Below are positions 18,425-28,800 of a stretch of 51,891 nt of DNA, piece after piece (position 1 is the first letter of the stretch; every line of letters begins with the position of its first letter). This DNA comes from Blattamonas nauphoetae (Eukaryota > Preaxostyla > Oxymonadida). The notes below the pieces were generated by a model that saw only the letters and a list, made by a program, of their open reading frames with translations, was not told the origin of the DNA and did not search any database. The position numbers and the translations under genes are program-made. The stretch covers positions 1-51,891 of the forward strand of contig JARBJD010000435.1 in the NCBI GenBank assembly GCA_033064195.1, given 5' to 3'.

Positions 18425-19249
18425 CCCTTCTTTGTTGATCTCATTCAGTGCTACTCCATCAGTATTGTATCGAAGAATGATTGCTTCACATTTCTGTTTT
18501 CGTTGATAGATATTCCAAAAATGTCGAATATCAATTGGTGAGTTCAACTGAGGATAGACTCGACTGATTCGTTCTTTGTTGAATCCTCCAAAGATCCACA
18601 TTGAATCAATGTTTGACTTCATGTCTGCTGACAAACTGAAGAGCTCATGCATCGTCAGAAAGAATGTGAACTTCGGTTGTCGATTCTCCAATAACAAGTC
18701 CATCATTGTCATTCTATTTTTGGATGTTCTTCGTTCACCTAGGATTCTGCGACAGTCATCGAGGAGTATTATCGTTTGGAGATTCTTCACTGAGAAGTCA
18801 TCAATGTAAAGTGAGTCAAAGAGATTCTCTCTGCATTCATCAGTGATTCTGTCCTGCCACTGGTTGTCTATGATCTCTTCATACGCAGCTTTCGATTCAG
18901 AGAGTTCCAACAGAAATGGAAGTGCATCATCGTATTTCACTTTCACATAAGGAACGTTCAGTATTGGTTTGAACTTGTCGAATGTAGGATCAATGTTCTT
19001 ATCAGTCACGAAGACAAACAGATGGAATAGTTCATTCCTAACTTGAACATTCTGTAGCTTGGCAACTTCTCGAAGTGCATTAAATGTTTTCCCACTTCCT
19101 CGATTTCCAACAAGGACATTGACACTATTGCGATTGAAATTCAAGTCTGGATGAATCTGTGATTGCACTTCATGAGAAACATTCCTATTAGAAGCTTCAC
19201 TCAATTTTGCATTCACGTATGCTGTTAATGATTGATTCGATTTGTTCAT
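18404..19249 (-). CDS. Genome-packaging ATPase (FtsK/HerA, A32-like)
   Basis: A 281-residue ATPase that in this family is thought to drive DNA into the capsid. The Walker A motif GNRGSGKT is at residues ~48-55 (near 19085-19108). The Walker B motif TIILLDDCRR is at residues ~159-168 (near 18745-18775), with a hydrophobic run before the two aspartates. A conserved-looking FFLTMHELF strand with polar end follows, where the sensor motif lies in A32-like ATPases. Length fits the family (about 200-300 residues). It is the only leftward gene between the polymerase and the 9.3 kb insertion, and it is convergent with the 18065 gene. The start ATG follows TTAATTAGAGTTAAATCACAA. The gene looks whole. 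Confidence 0.85.
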   Translation of the reverse strand: MNKSNQSLTAYVNAKLSEASNRNVSHEVQSQIHPDLNFNRNSVNVLVGNRGSGKTFNALREVAKLQNVQVRNELFHLFVFVTDKNIDPTFDKFKPILNVPYVKVKYDDALPFLLELSESKAAYEEIIDNQWQDRITDECRENLFDSLYIDDFSVKNLQTIILLDDCRRILGERRTSKNRMTMMDLLLENRQPKFTFFLTMHELFSLSADMKSNIDSMWIFGGFNKERISRVYPQLNSPIDIRHFWNIYQRKQKCEAIILRYNTDGVALNEINKEGLNRTVR

Positions 19250-19302
19250 TTGTGATTTAACTCTAATTAAAATATAGTTTTGGTTTTTTTATTTTGTATG
19301 AA
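19250..19302. promoter_or_regulatory. Divergent start region between the ATPase and the 19303 gene
   Basis: Fifty-three bases separate two divergent ATGs. Rightward, GGTTTTTTTATTTTGTATGAA abuts the ATG at 19303. Leftward, reading the minus strand, TATATTTTAATTAGAGTTAA lies a few bases before the ATPase ATG. Each gene has its own T-rich box. Confidence 0.5.
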
Positions 19303-20247
19303 ATGTCAATGATACCACAGATTGTGTACAACCAACCAACAAGAAAAACAAGAGAGAAGAAACCAAAAATGAGATACGCAGCAGAAACTCAAGCAGCGAT
19401 GAAAAGAATCTATGCTGACGATGATATTCAAACCAGATGGAACGATGCCCTCAGTAGTTATCCATCAGCGCTTGAGTACATCAAGAGAACTGGACAGAAT
19501 TGGACTGTTCTCATGGAACAACATGGAAAAATCCCAGATGTGATGGTCTACGATAATGAGACGAAAGATTTGATTGCAGTCAATGGAGCCATGCTCGCAC
19601 CATACAACAGTAGACCGGTCAAAGAGACATACTACGCAATGAATCCAACACCAGACAAGCGAAAACAGACATCATATACAGCATTTAATCGCCAATTCGG
19701 AAGGAGAATCAAAGCTTCACACTCTAATTTCCTCAAGAATGGAACATACGATTTACCATCCAGTTTTCGAGACATCAGCTATGGAGACATGCAAGCACAA
19801 AGATCACAACAACCTTATGCAATAATGAAGAAAGCTGTTGGTGACTTCATGACAAATGAATTGGGAATAACTCGTGCCAGTCGAGATAATCCAGCAGATA
19901 CTGGGAAAAGAGTAATAGACAATATGGTGTTCAATTCAATTCAATCGAAAGTAGCATCACAAATGTGGGACAGATGGCTTGAAGAACATCTTTCAGGATT
20001 CGACAGTACCAACGAAGGACATCAGAGAATGAAGAAAAGAAAGGATTTCAAGGAGCAGGTGTATCCACAGTTTCTACAATTCATCACAAATCAAGAAAAT
20101 TTGCAAACATTCCTTGGTAGACATAATGCTACCATAGCATCAGAGATTAGTACTCTGACACGCAAAGCATATGCAACAAGAACAGATGAAGATATCGGTC
20201 AATACCAATCTTCGAATATGCCAGCTTACTCTCAATATGTTCAGTAA
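19303..20247 (+). CDS. Unrecognised Polinton protein, probably structural
   Basis: A 314-residue protein with no motif I can name. The N-terminal ~25 residues are basic (RKTREKKPKMRYA), and the rest is mixed alpha-helical with many aromatic residues. Conserved-looking segments are YIKRTGQNWTVLMEQHGKIP (about 60-79) and MWDRWLEEH (about 230). There are no membrane spans and no Cys/His cluster of the adenain protease type. The position between packaging ATPase and small virion-like genes suggests a capsid-associated protein, by inference only. The start chosen is the ATG at 19303, directly after the T-rich box. The gene looks whole. Confidence 0.65.
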   Translation: MSMIPQIVYNQPTRKTREKKPKMRYAAETQAAMKRIYADDDIQTRWNDALSSYPSALEYIKRTGQNWTVLMEQHGKIPDVMVYDNETKDLIAVNGAMLAPYNSRPVKETYYAMNPTPDKRKQTSYTAFNRQFGRRIKASHSNFLKNGTYDLPSSFRDISYGDMQAQRSQQPYAIMKKAVGDFMTNELGITRASRDNPADTGKRVIDNMVFNSIQSKVASQMWDRWLEEHLSGFDSTNEGHQRMKKRKDFKEQVYPQFLQFITNQENLQTFLGRHNATIASEISTLTRKAYATRTDEDIGQYQSSNMPAYSQYVQ

Positions 20248-20282
20248 CAGAAAGAAATGTCTGATTAAAAACATTAATATAT

Positions 20283-20301
20283 ATTTTTTATTTTTATAGA
20301 A
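20283..20301 (+). promoter_or_regulatory. T-rich start box before the 20306 gene
   Basis: ATTTTTTATTTTTATAGAA lies four bases before the ATG. Confidence 0.55.
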
Positions 20302-20305
20302 AGTG

Positions 20306-20890
20306 ATGCAACCAATTCTCAGTTGTCAATTTACGAAACACACAAGTTCTTCTTCAGTCCCAACATCAATCACCAACAATGTCATCATCGACAATAAAGG
20401 TTCGAATTCTGGAAGATCTAAGCTCGAAGATCGTAATGAACAAAGCGCTAATGTCGAACTCGATAATGTTCCAGGTGTTTATGATCCACCACTAGAGACA
20501 TATCCATCAGCCCCCATTCAAAGTCGTTCTATTCCACTTCGAGAATATATTTCTAATATTTCGGCATTCAAAGATCAGTTATTACTCGTCTACAAGAATG
20601 CATTCGCTTGTGAAAAGAAACTACTGAATAATCTCATTGAACCTTCGAAGAAACTGATCACAAACCAAAGTGATTTATGTGCACTGATTGCGACACTCAC
20701 TGGAATCAACGATGTGGTGATCGAACTGGATGACCTGTCTGATAAGTGTTTATGTCTCAATAAACTCCCAGTGTTTAGAACCATTTTCAAGATCCTTGTT
20801 GGAGGCAAAGATATGAGTATTGCCTACAATGAAGCATACAACACTATTCTCAATTATGGCATTTCTCTGACGAAAGCTATACCCCGTTAG
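20306..20890 (+). CDS. Unrecognised Polinton protein
   Basis: A 194-residue protein in two parts. The N-terminal ~75 residues are Ser/Thr/Asn-rich and look disordered (SSSSVPTSITNN). From residue ~80 on (REYISNISAFKDQLLLVYKN and onward) it is helical and Leu/Ile-rich, with a short Cys pair in KCLCLNKL. I see no known domain, no signal peptide and no membrane segment strong enough to call. It is followed after 71 bases by the next start box. A minor capsid or scaffold role would fit the neighbourhood but is not shown by the sequence. Confidence 0.6.
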   Translation: MQPILSCQFTKHTSSSSVPTSITNNVIIDNKGSNSGRSKLEDRNEQSANVELDNVPGVYDPPLETYPSAPIQSRSIPLREYISNISAFKDQLLLVYKNAFACEKKLLNNLIEPSKKLITNQSDLCALIATLTGINDVVIELDDLSDKCLCLNKLPVFRTIFKILVGGKDMSIAYNEAYNTILNYGISLTKAIPR

Positions 20891-20941
20891 GGCAGAAATC
20901 TCTTCTGAGATTATTTCCTCGCAAAAATTATAAATGAATTG

Positions 20942-20961
20942 TATTTTTTATTTTTCTATAA
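20942..20961 (+). promoter_or_regulatory. T-rich start box before the 20962 gene
   Basis: TATTTTTTATTTTTCTATAA abuts the ATG. Together with the box at 32879 it is the clearest example of the motif. Confidence 0.65.
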
Positions 20962-21270
20962 ATGGCACCAGGAAGTTTCAACAAACTCAAAAATATCGGC
21001 AAGCAATTCTTTCAATTCATCAAACCTCTAGCTCCAACATTGCTTCAAGTCGGTGGTGGATTGCTCTCTCAAACGAACAGTAAATTCGGACAAACCGCGG
21101 GTGGAATACTCAATGGATTAGGAGGAATGATGGACGTTTATCAACAAAATAAGGCGATCAATCGTCAACAAAAACCGCAGATGATCGAGTACGAACCTCC
21201 ACGAAATGGTCGATTCTCAAATGATGATATGCCACTCTCGTCAAATTCCAAAATTCAATTCAAAGGATAA
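20962..21270 (+). CDS. Small Gly-rich virion-like protein (MAPG family, copy 1)
   Basis: A 102-residue protein. It opens MAPGSFNKLKNIGKQFFQFI, a basic amphipathic helix. A Gly-rich hydrophobic stretch (LQVGGGLLSQ ... GGILNGLGGMMD) follows, then a polar tail. The layout resembles small membrane-active or core proteins of adenovirus-like and Polinton virions (protein VI/pX type), and copy 2 at 30639 shares the MAPG start. Function is inference. The stop codon lies inside the 9-base target duplication of the 9.3 kb insertion, so this gene sits exactly at the insertion point. Confidence 0.65.
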   Translation: MAPGSFNKLKNIGKQFFQFIKPLAPTLLQVGGGLLSQTNSKFGQTAGGILNGLGGMMDVYQQNKAINRQQKPQMIEYEPPRNGRFSNDDMPLSSNSKIQFKG

Positions 21271-21274
21271 TACT
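21266..21274. repeat. Target-site duplication, left copy (9.3 kb element)
   Basis: GATAATACT overlaps the stop codon of the 20962 gene. The same nine bases follow the right end at 30597-30605. Confidence 0.8.
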
Positions 21275-21275
21275 C

Positions 21276-21356
21276 AGGCTTCTGATTGGTCTGACCAAAA
21301 CAGGTAAAGCTGGGTACAAATGATCCCACGAGACCTTTTTTTGGGTGGGATCATTT
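21276..21356. repeat. Left end of the 9.3 kb element with GATCCCAC hairpin
   Basis: AGGCTTCTGATT opens the end. TGATCCCAC and GTGGGATCA then face each other across a T run (about 21319-21354) and can pair. The right end at 30550-30596 carries the same words. Confidence 0.65.
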
Positions 21357-22156
21357 CCCCTAAATAGGCGCTTCGAAATCGCTCTCAAACTGTTTCAGTG
21401 TTGTGACTCGCCGATGAACCGAATGCTCATTTCTCTCTTGATTTTACATGTGAACTCTCCAATGAAACTGTTTGAATCCATTTTTTTCTTCCTATGACGT
21501 TTCATTGAGTTTTTTGATATCAATGAATTCAGTTCACTTTTACATCTTCCATCCTCATGAATTTCATTCCATCTCCCTTTCCAACACCTCACTGATACTT
21601 TACATTGATGATCACATCCATAACGCACACAACAAGTACACTGAGGCGAACGTCAGATCAGATCCAGAAATGTCTATCGCACTAGGACCACACTACCAAA
21701 GATAAGGTCTCATCACTCCAAAAATCACATGAAGTTGAACACCTTCACCGAACTTGTCAACCACTTCTTGATTTCCTTCACACACAAAAGACAATGTTCG
21801 TCGTGAATGAAACCCGATATCAACGCTGAGTGCACATGATTCTATCCAGCGATCCTTGTGATGTTCTGGATCAGATTGAATCAACTCTCTTGTATATACT
21901 CCCTCTGCATGATACGAAGCCTTGATTTTGTCGCGAAAATACTCATCTACCTACAGGCATCCCAAGAAGCAGTTACGTCATTACATGCACTCAAACTCCT
22001 CAACTGTACTAATGGTGGGCAAATTTGGCAACTTGAGATTAAATTTCCAACAAACGTTCAAACTACTGAGGATCAAGCATCGTCCAACTGTCACAATGTA
22101 CAAATCACAATACTGATCAATCGGTTGTTCCATTGGAAGAACGCCTCGAGCCTGTG
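21357..22156. other. No confident gene
   Basis: This is sequence between the left end of the 9.3 kb element and its first long frame. Short frames overlap on both strands, and none has a recognisable motif. It may hold the 5' part of the gene that follows, since that gene's start is unclear. Confidence 0.4.
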
Positions 22157-23110
22157 ATGGGAAGAGTCTTGATGATTCGACTCTTCGCAAACACTCCATC
22201 AAAGCGATCAGACAGTTCAACAAAGTCACTCTCCGACCTCGCACCCACTCTAAAGGCTGGGACCATTGAATACCGTCCAGAAATCCAAACACCTCAAGTA
22301 TTTGTTGTTGTGAACGGGAAAAACATAAAAATGGACATCACAAGTCGTCAAAGGGCTGACTCTCTGCCGACCGTCCCACACACAACTGGGGAGCTCCAAA
22401 TCCTTCTTGAGTATGAAGTCGCACAAGACTCTCTTGCTGGTTTCCATGACTTCCGCTGGATCTTCCCAGATATCACATCCGTCACCGTCGGGCTCTTTGA
22501 CTTCTCCTGCCTCACAAATGCCAACCTGGCGCCGCATGGGAATGCTGCCAACGAGTGGAGCATCTGCACGTCCTGCCCAATCCAAGGTCGCGTTGTTGTT
22601 CAGCCGCTCTCGCTCAAAACCACTGTTTGTTCATCGGAGTTCCTCGGAAGCTGGGAAACACTCTCAACTGCTCTGAACGAAGACCCAATCATTCAAACAG
22701 TGATAGAAACTGCGTCTGGCAAGAAAGATCCAAAACCAGCGAAGCGTCTGTCAAAGGTCGTTGAACTCGATTTCGGTGTCCAGAAACTGAACGAAGCAGG
22801 AAGAGTTGACGAAGAGACAACGAGAATGCGACAAAACGCATCAGCACTGCAACCAGTCCAGCTGGATCAGCAGCCGTTACACGAACTGTTCTCAGGCGTC
22901 CCTCAGCCCTCCACTCAGTCATCGTCATTATCAGCATTCCCAGGCACAACACCACAAGCCGCACACCCCTCGTTCTATCCCGGAACAACTCCAATGGGCA
23001 CATCTCATAAGTGTCTCTCTGCTCTCTGTCCAACCATCAACCGTGTCCCGCTCAGTTCAGCCACACTCTCATCTGAGCACATTCTCAACTCCGCCAGCCC
23101 CGACAGGTGA
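22157..23110 (+). CDS. Unrecognised host-type protein inside the 9.3 kb element, part 1
   Basis: An open frame of about 318 codons with balanced composition, typical of a host gene. The N-terminal ~190 residues look globular with beta-rich segments (QVFVVVNGKNIKMDITSRQ, ITSVTVGLFDFSCL, GRVVVQPLSL). After about residue 215 it turns into a Gln/Ser/Pro/Thr-rich disordered tail. I cannot place it in a family. The frame is open upstream of the first ATG, so the true start, or an upstream exon, may lie earlier. It is probably the front part of the same gene as 23166-23861. It could be cargo captured by the transposon. Confidence 0.45.
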   Translation: MGRVLMIRLFANTPSKRSDSSTKSLSDLAPTLKAGTIEYRPEIQTPQVFVVVNGKNIKMDITSRQRADSLPTVPHTTGELQILLEYEVAQDSLAGFHDFRWIFPDITSVTVGLFDFSCLTNANLAPHGNAANEWSICTSCPIQGRVVVQPLSLKTTVCSSEFLGSWETLSTALNEDPIIQTVIETASGKKDPKPAKRLSKVVELDFGVQKLNEAGRVDEETTRMRQNASALQPVQLDQQPLHELFSGVPQPSTQSSSLSAFPGTTPQAAHPSFYPGTTPMGTSHKCLSALCPTINRVPLSSATLSSEHILNSASPDR

Positions 23111-23165
23111 ATCAACTCAATCTCTCGTTTCAGGGCATCCATCTGCAGTGACTCCATTGAACTAG

Positions 23166-23861
23166 CCTCCAACTTTCGAAGGATCAACTTCTCGTGACCT
23201 CCACTCAGACATCATCGCCGGCAGCAGCTACAAACCGGACTCTTACTTCGAGCATACTCGCCCACAGCCCCAACTTTCTCTGTTGAAACCTGTCGTCGCC
23301 GCTGTTCGCAAACCACAATACAACATTCTGTCACTGAACACTCGTGTGAGTTATGATTCCACTCTGCGCCCTCAGCAATCACCATACGTCGAGACCAGCC
23401 GGAAACAACAGCAGTTCGCTGAGAAACAAACAACACAGAGTCTCATTACACAACTAAAGACATATTTGGAACAAATTCAGAGAATTACAGTGAATCGAAA
23501 GCTTCTGATTGCACTCACGCTCGACATGAACGATTTTGAGCAATTCTTCAACGATTCTGGATACCAGAACAACATGGACCAGACAAACAATGGGATCGAG
23601 TCAACGCTGACACTCCTCTCGTTCCTGTCCCCAGGCCTCTTCTTCACCAAGGTCAAGCCAAAACACAACCGGACAGAATCAGGACAGTCGATCATCCACA
23701 AGAACCTGTCATTTTTTCATCAACAAGGTCCAACAACAATATATCAGGAATCTCCCCAAAGATGTCTGTATAGCTGTATGGTTTGCTTTCTCATCATATT
23801 GCTTACACTCTTTTCGTTATGTCATCTTAGGTATGCTTCCCAACAAACATTCTCGTGTTGA
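23166..23861 (+). CDS. Unrecognised host-type protein inside the 9.3 kb element, part 2
   Basis: An open frame with no early Met, beginning after a TAG at 23163. It contains a Gln-rich helical stretch (RKQQQFAEKQTTQSLITQLK, likely coiled coil) and LIALTLDMNDFEQFFNDSGY. Near its end it has a hydrophobic run (CFLIILLTLFSLCHL) that could be a membrane segment or, equally, translated intron. It lies 56 bases after part 1 on the same strand, so an intron or a break between them is likely. No family is recognised. Confidence 0.35.
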   Translation, partial: PPTFEGSTSRDLHSDIIAGSSYKPDSYFEHTRPQPQLSLLKPVVAAVRKPQYNILSLNTRVSYDSTLRPQQSPYVETSRKQQQFAEKQTTQSLITQLKTYLEQIQRITVNRKLLIALTLDMNDFEQFFNDSGYQNNMDQTNNGIESTLTLLSFLSPGLFFTKVKPKHNRTESGQSIIHKNLSFFHQQGPTTIYQESPQRCLYSCMVCFLIILLTLFSLCHLRYASQQTFSC

Positions 23862-24614
23862 GATTCTCTCCCTCCACAGATATGAAAGACCACTCGCTCG
23901 TCAACTTCCACACACAATGAGCATTGTCTGGGCTCCGTGTGTCTTTGTCCTTTTCTGACATTCATATCTGCCATATTCATGCAAACAGACGAACACTCAC
24001 CGCAGGCCAACTCACCCCTCGACAGAAGCCCAACCGTTCACCCACATCACATTCATCTTCCCCGGACAGTGTGGAGATGGTTCCAATGGACCAACATTCT
24101 CATCACACCGCCCCACTCCCCTTCCACAACCAGGGCGACACCCACAACGAGTGTGACGCCATCTACAACCCCTCTCCCCTCCTCGGCCAGACCATACTGC
24201 TTCGGAAGCAGATGAACAAGCGCTCAGGTCACTCGCTCCTCCCAACCCCAACCCCGCCACCCCGTTCTGGCCTCTGCTGGCCTCTCCTCGCCCTTTCCTG
24301 ACCAGCCCGACGTTGCCTTCAACGGCGATGTCTGGTTCGACCACAGCGATCGAGCAGAAGAGGCGGTGTGTCTGTCTCTGTTCGTCTTCATTCTCTCGTC
24401 CTTCCTCAGCCTTCCTCACACTGAAACACAAACGTCTCACTTCAATCACGCGATTGAGATGGTAAAGTTGTAACGTCGATGTAAAGACGACCTCATTATT
24501 GTGTAGATGATTGTTTAGTATTTCTTCAACTCACAAACATTGACAAATTGTTTAGTTTCTGATGGTAAATGAACTAATTTTGAGTTGATCTGGAGCAGTT
24601 TACTTCAAATTTCG
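23862..24614. other. No confident gene; GC-rich then AT-rich
   Basis: 23900-24450 is Pro/Ser/Thr-coding in several frames at once on both strands, the signature of biased composition rather than a clear gene. It may be the broken end of the preceding gene. 24450-24614 is AT-rich and is probably the 5' non-coding end of the hAT transposon. No terminal inverted repeat could be found by eye. Confidence 0.35.
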
Positions 24615-26900
24615 ATGTCTCAACGTCAGAACTGTCGTCTCACACAACCTACACTCTCTATGTTCTCCAAACTCGTCAAAGAGCAGGCTTCTCGTCATCG
24701 CGAGTTGCCGCCGTGGTTGGATGACAATGTTCTGGATTCCGACGTGGATCTCAGCGGAGAACGCTCAACTGGAAGACCTGGTGAGCCTAACAGTACTTCA
24801 CACGCGATTGAAGTTGCCAAGTATGAAAAAAACACCCGAAGAAATAGAAATCGAAGTGCAAAAGAAGTTCTCCAGATGGATCCTTCGAAAGGAATGCATC
24901 TTCGTTGACGATGCTTCCGTATTTGTCAAACAGGACGGGGGAATCATATGTCGAATCTGCAACGCTCACAGTAACCACTTACCAAAAACCCGAGATGAAT
25001 ACGTCAAAACACAGTCAAGACCTTACCGGGAAAAGAGCCTAACGAATCATGTCAAAACTGAAACACATCTCCGAGCCGTTCAGCTGTGGCTTCAAGACAA
25101 AGAACTTCGAGAAAAGACTCTTACCACAGGCAATCCTCAAGGACATTCAAAACACAACAAAAATCAATTCAGAGCCGTAAATCAAATCTGCCACCGTCAC
25201 AATTCTATCAATGACTTCAAATCCTTAACAAATGTCCTCAATTCTGTTGATAACGAGGAATACATCTCAATTGAGGACGATTCAGATTATGCCCGCTTTT
25301 GGAAGTTGGCCGGCATTATTGACAGGACTTATACCGCCGATTTGTATCAGTTAATCTCACCCATGACCCCACTATCTCTCAGTCTTGATATTTCGACTGA
25401 CGTATCTACAATCTCCGTCCTCTGCGTTAACCTCCGTTTTCTCACCGAAAGCCACATCCCTCGCGTAATCCTTGTGGGACTTGCTGAAATGGACGAAGGC
25501 ACGAGCGGAAAGCAAATCTACTTAAAATTTCGGCGAATCATGGAGGATCAAAAGATATCGATGAAGCAAGTCGTCTCCGTCGCAACTGACGGAGACCCGG
25601 CGATGACTGGGACAAATCACGGCTTTCTGGGCGAGTTAGAGAAAGATAACAAAAATATCCTCCATCACAAATGCGATGCGCACAATCTGCAACTTGCTCT
25701 GAAGTACTCATTTCAAGTTCCTGATGACACAATAACAGCAACTCTGATCCATAACGCAGCAACAATAATCAATTTGATCACAAAGAATCCGGGACGAAAA
25801 AGACAATTTGCCAATGAACAGCGAAAAAGAAAGCGTACGATACAAAAACTATCCAAACCAATCCAAGTGAGATGGTCTACCTGTGCAAAAACCATCAAAC
25901 AATCATTTGAATATGCTGACAGTATCTCAACTGTTCTTCAATCGGCGCCTGGATCCCTCGCCGAATCTATGGTGGAGTGTCTGACAGATCCAACAAATCT
26001 GCTTCGAATGGGGGCACTCTCGCATTTGTTGTCCTGGGCTGACCAGACGAACAAAGAGTTGCAGTCGGACTCACTAACTGTCTGTGAATCCTCTGAATGC
26101 ATTGGAAGACTCAGAGATCGCTGTTTAAACACTTCAAAGACAGATGTGGAGGCACATCTTTCATCAATCATCTCAAGCTTCTCGTATGAACAGTGTCTAC
26201 CATTCATATCGATTGTAGCTGATGAATTCGTCGAATGGGCTCAAATTTTAGCTACAAACCTCGAACATCGTTTTGCTAACAGGTCGAGTCTCGATGGTCA
26301 CGATTTATTCACTCATGACAATTTGATGCGGGAGAACACACACGACACAGATATGGCGCTGATGAATTTTGCAAATCTATTTTCTCATCTCGTTCCGACA
26401 CTCCTACAAAGACATCTACTAATCCACTGGCATTGCCTCAAATCCATCTATCAACTCGAGTTCAGTGGCATTCCCTATTCCTCGACTGGAATCATCGATG
26501 CTATTCTTTCGCATCCACGGTTCCAGACCCTCACAGCCATCATTCCACTTGTACGCGTTTCGAGCACAATTATGGCAACTTCAGTTGCCACTGAAAGGAG
26601 TTCTCGTTAGTGCACTATATCAAACGTAAGGAACGCAGCTTGCTAACTACGAATCATCTGGAATTACTAGCCCGCATTGCGCACAATGCTCCCGTCCTTC
26701 TGTCCAATCAACAACTTGAACGACTGATGAACGAATTGAACGCTGGAAATGTGATGAAAGTTAAAGAAGAGAATCAACTCCTATCCCAGGCAACCCTTTT
26801 CTCACCCCTCGTCATCAAAAGTTCAACGGTCCTCATTCTAATGTTTTTAACTTTATTTGACATTCATTTCACAATTGAGTTCAGAATCAAACTTCAATGA
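24615..26900 (+). pseudogene. hAT transposase, copy 1 (broken)
   Basis: A cut-and-paste transposase of the hAT superfamily. A Ser/Gln-rich N-terminus (MSQRQNCRLTQPTLSMFSKL) leads to a BED-like zinc finger with IICRIC and a distal NHVKTETH pair (near 24950-25075). The RNase-H-like core has LDISTDVST (first Asp, near 25385), ATDGDPAMTG (second Asp, near 25585) and HHKCDAHNLQLAL (near 25665). The C-terminal dimerisation segment is visible as SVATERS (near 26590) and, in another frame, HYIKRKERSLLTTNHLELLA. Two frame changes, one at the A-run near 24830 and one near 26605, show it is broken. It is rightward and lies inside the 9.3 kb element. I found no matching terminal repeats, so its limits are uncertain. 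It differs in sequence from the hAT at 48520-50460. Confidence 0.8.
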
Positions 26901-26916
26901 GATGAACACGGATGAA

Positions 26917-28800
26917 ATGAATCTCCCTTCGATGGCCAAGAGTGTGGTTGGGAGAGTCTTCCCCGATTGTCCAAACTTGTATGTTGTACTCGTCGACAAA
27001 CTTCACTCTCCAGCGAGGGTTATTGTAGATTGCAGAGGCGATGATGAAGAGGACGATGATGAGGATGTACAGCAAGATCGAGAAGAGCTTGATGTTCCGT
27101 GCGAACGCGTCGATGAGGAACGTCATTGTAGATGTCTTTGTCAGCACTTCGAAGAAGAGAATGCAGGAGAAGCGCACGTCGATGAGGAGGCCGAGGATGG
27201 AGAACGTCACAAGGTAGATGTAGATGAGGAGGTACTTCGTCACCACACATCGCAGAAAGCGGTTGATTGTGTGGTCGACGCGTCTCATGTTTTTTCATGC
27301 GTTTCGAATAGCTCATCGCTTTCGTGTCGATCGACTCGTCGAGGGAGTCTTTTCGGAGTTTGTGAATTCAGAACGTCACTTCCTTGATGGAATCGCAGAA
27401 GACGTAGACAAGGATGCGCGACACAAGCCAGACGAACTGGATGATCGCAATGTACCAAATGACGCGATGGAGGAGGGCGACGAAAGCCGGGTCGTGTTGG
27501 TTGAACTCTGCGACGATGAAGTGTGTTCGGAGGATGAATTCGTCGGTCTTGTTTTCTGCGTCGCCTTGTCTTTTGAACGAGTCGAACATGATATTGCTTC
27601 GTTCCGGGTCTTCGAGGTTCCACGTTGTGATGGTTGTCTGATCTGATCAGAGAGGCGCGTTAAGAGAGGAGATCCGAATCGAATGAGACGTTCGGCTTCT
27701 TTGGAAAGTAGAATCCTGTCAAGAACGGCCTGCTCGCACTCTCGTTCGACTCCATCGCCTGTCGCAGCTTCTTCTGAGATTGTGTCGTCGCTTCCGGACC
27801 GATGGTCACAGACAGGCGGAAGAGGCTCTGCGCATTTCCGTGGAACAGTCGCTGGGCTTGGCGGTCGTAATCGGTCTGTCCCCTTCCACGTTGTCTGCGA
27901 GGAGGTTCTGATACGTCTGGAAGTGGACGAGGATGCCGTCCAGCAGGAGTGAGTCGTTTCTGACCCTTCCTCGGACAGCATCGATCACGAGGTTGTCTCG
28001 CAGGCACGCGAGCTCAACTCGTTTCATTTTTTGTCTGATCTTTGTGTCCATTTTGGTGTTCGCGGTTCCAGCGACTGTCCATCGAGAGAAGGATCGCTCC
28101 CAACACTTTCAATCCGTCGGATTCAATGATGAGAGACGAGTTGCGGCAGTTTGATCCTCCAACCAGCGTCACCAGTGCTGTCAAGACCAACGACAGGAAG
28201 ACGTTGGTTTGGATTATCTGCTTCCTTCTCTCTATCCTTTGCGACGCTGATGGAATCATCGACCAGTCGAGAGATGGAATCTTGTGCGATGGCGTTGCGG
28301 AAGGTGGGAGTTCTGAGGAGAGACAAGAAGAAGAGAGAGGCCGGGATGTTGTGTGTGATTGGTTGAGTCGAAAGGAAAGGAATGACATCCACAACAAACG
28401 TGAAGAAGGACTCCTCCTGGTATTGCGAGGCGGAGAGGGAGAGTGCTGTGAGGTATGTGTCCAGTGAGTCGAAGAGGCTGCTATTTCCCGGTGTGTCAGG
28501 AATGTTTTGATGGCATGAGAAAGGAGTGACGGAATCTGCACGCTGAAGTGAGACTGGACGATGTGTTTGGGTGGGATGAAGAATCTGCTGTGGAAGGAGG
28601 GAGGCTCGAACGTATCGTCAGTTTGGGGGCTCCTGACAGAGATGACGAAGACGATGGGTTGGATTGTTGGGAAGCGTGGTCGTGGGTAGTGGGGTGAAAC
28701 TGTGAAACATGGTGTTGCGATATCTGCCTGACGAGAGTGCTGGCAATGCTTCTTCCAACATCCACGACTTGTCATCCGTACACAATACTACGCCATCCAC
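26917..28800 (-). pseudogene. IP3-receptor/ryanodine-receptor-like channel fragment
   Basis: Minus-strand segments in more than one frame resemble the C-terminal part of an intracellular calcium-release channel. From 27288 leftwards, KYLLIYIYLVTFSILGLLID, FEVLTKTSTMTFLIDAFARN and IKLFSILLYILIIVLFIIAS match the pattern of the IP3R S4-S5 region ('..FF..LLLFDLV.R..TL...I..VTRN...ILLT..L.LI..YLF'). Upstream, IIQFVWLVSRILVYVFCD (about 27435) would be an earlier helix. VELACLRDNLVIDAVRGR (about 27990) and similar stretches look like the helical linker. The selectivity filter is absent because similarity stops near the hAT. Several frame changes are visible, so this is a broken host-type gene, carried inside the 9.3 kb element. 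The family call is moderate. Confidence 0.45.

Noticed and set aside
24615-26900. hAT transposase as the mover of the 9.3 kb element
   Set aside because: hAT enzymes make 8-base duplications, whereas the 9.3 kb element is flanked by nine matching bases and its ends do not resemble hAT termini. The hAT is more likely a passenger.
26857-27387. Asp/Glu-rich 176-codon plus-strand frame
   Set aside because: It is opposite the minus-strand channel-like helices. The acidic bias is the antisense of hydrophobic and basic codons.
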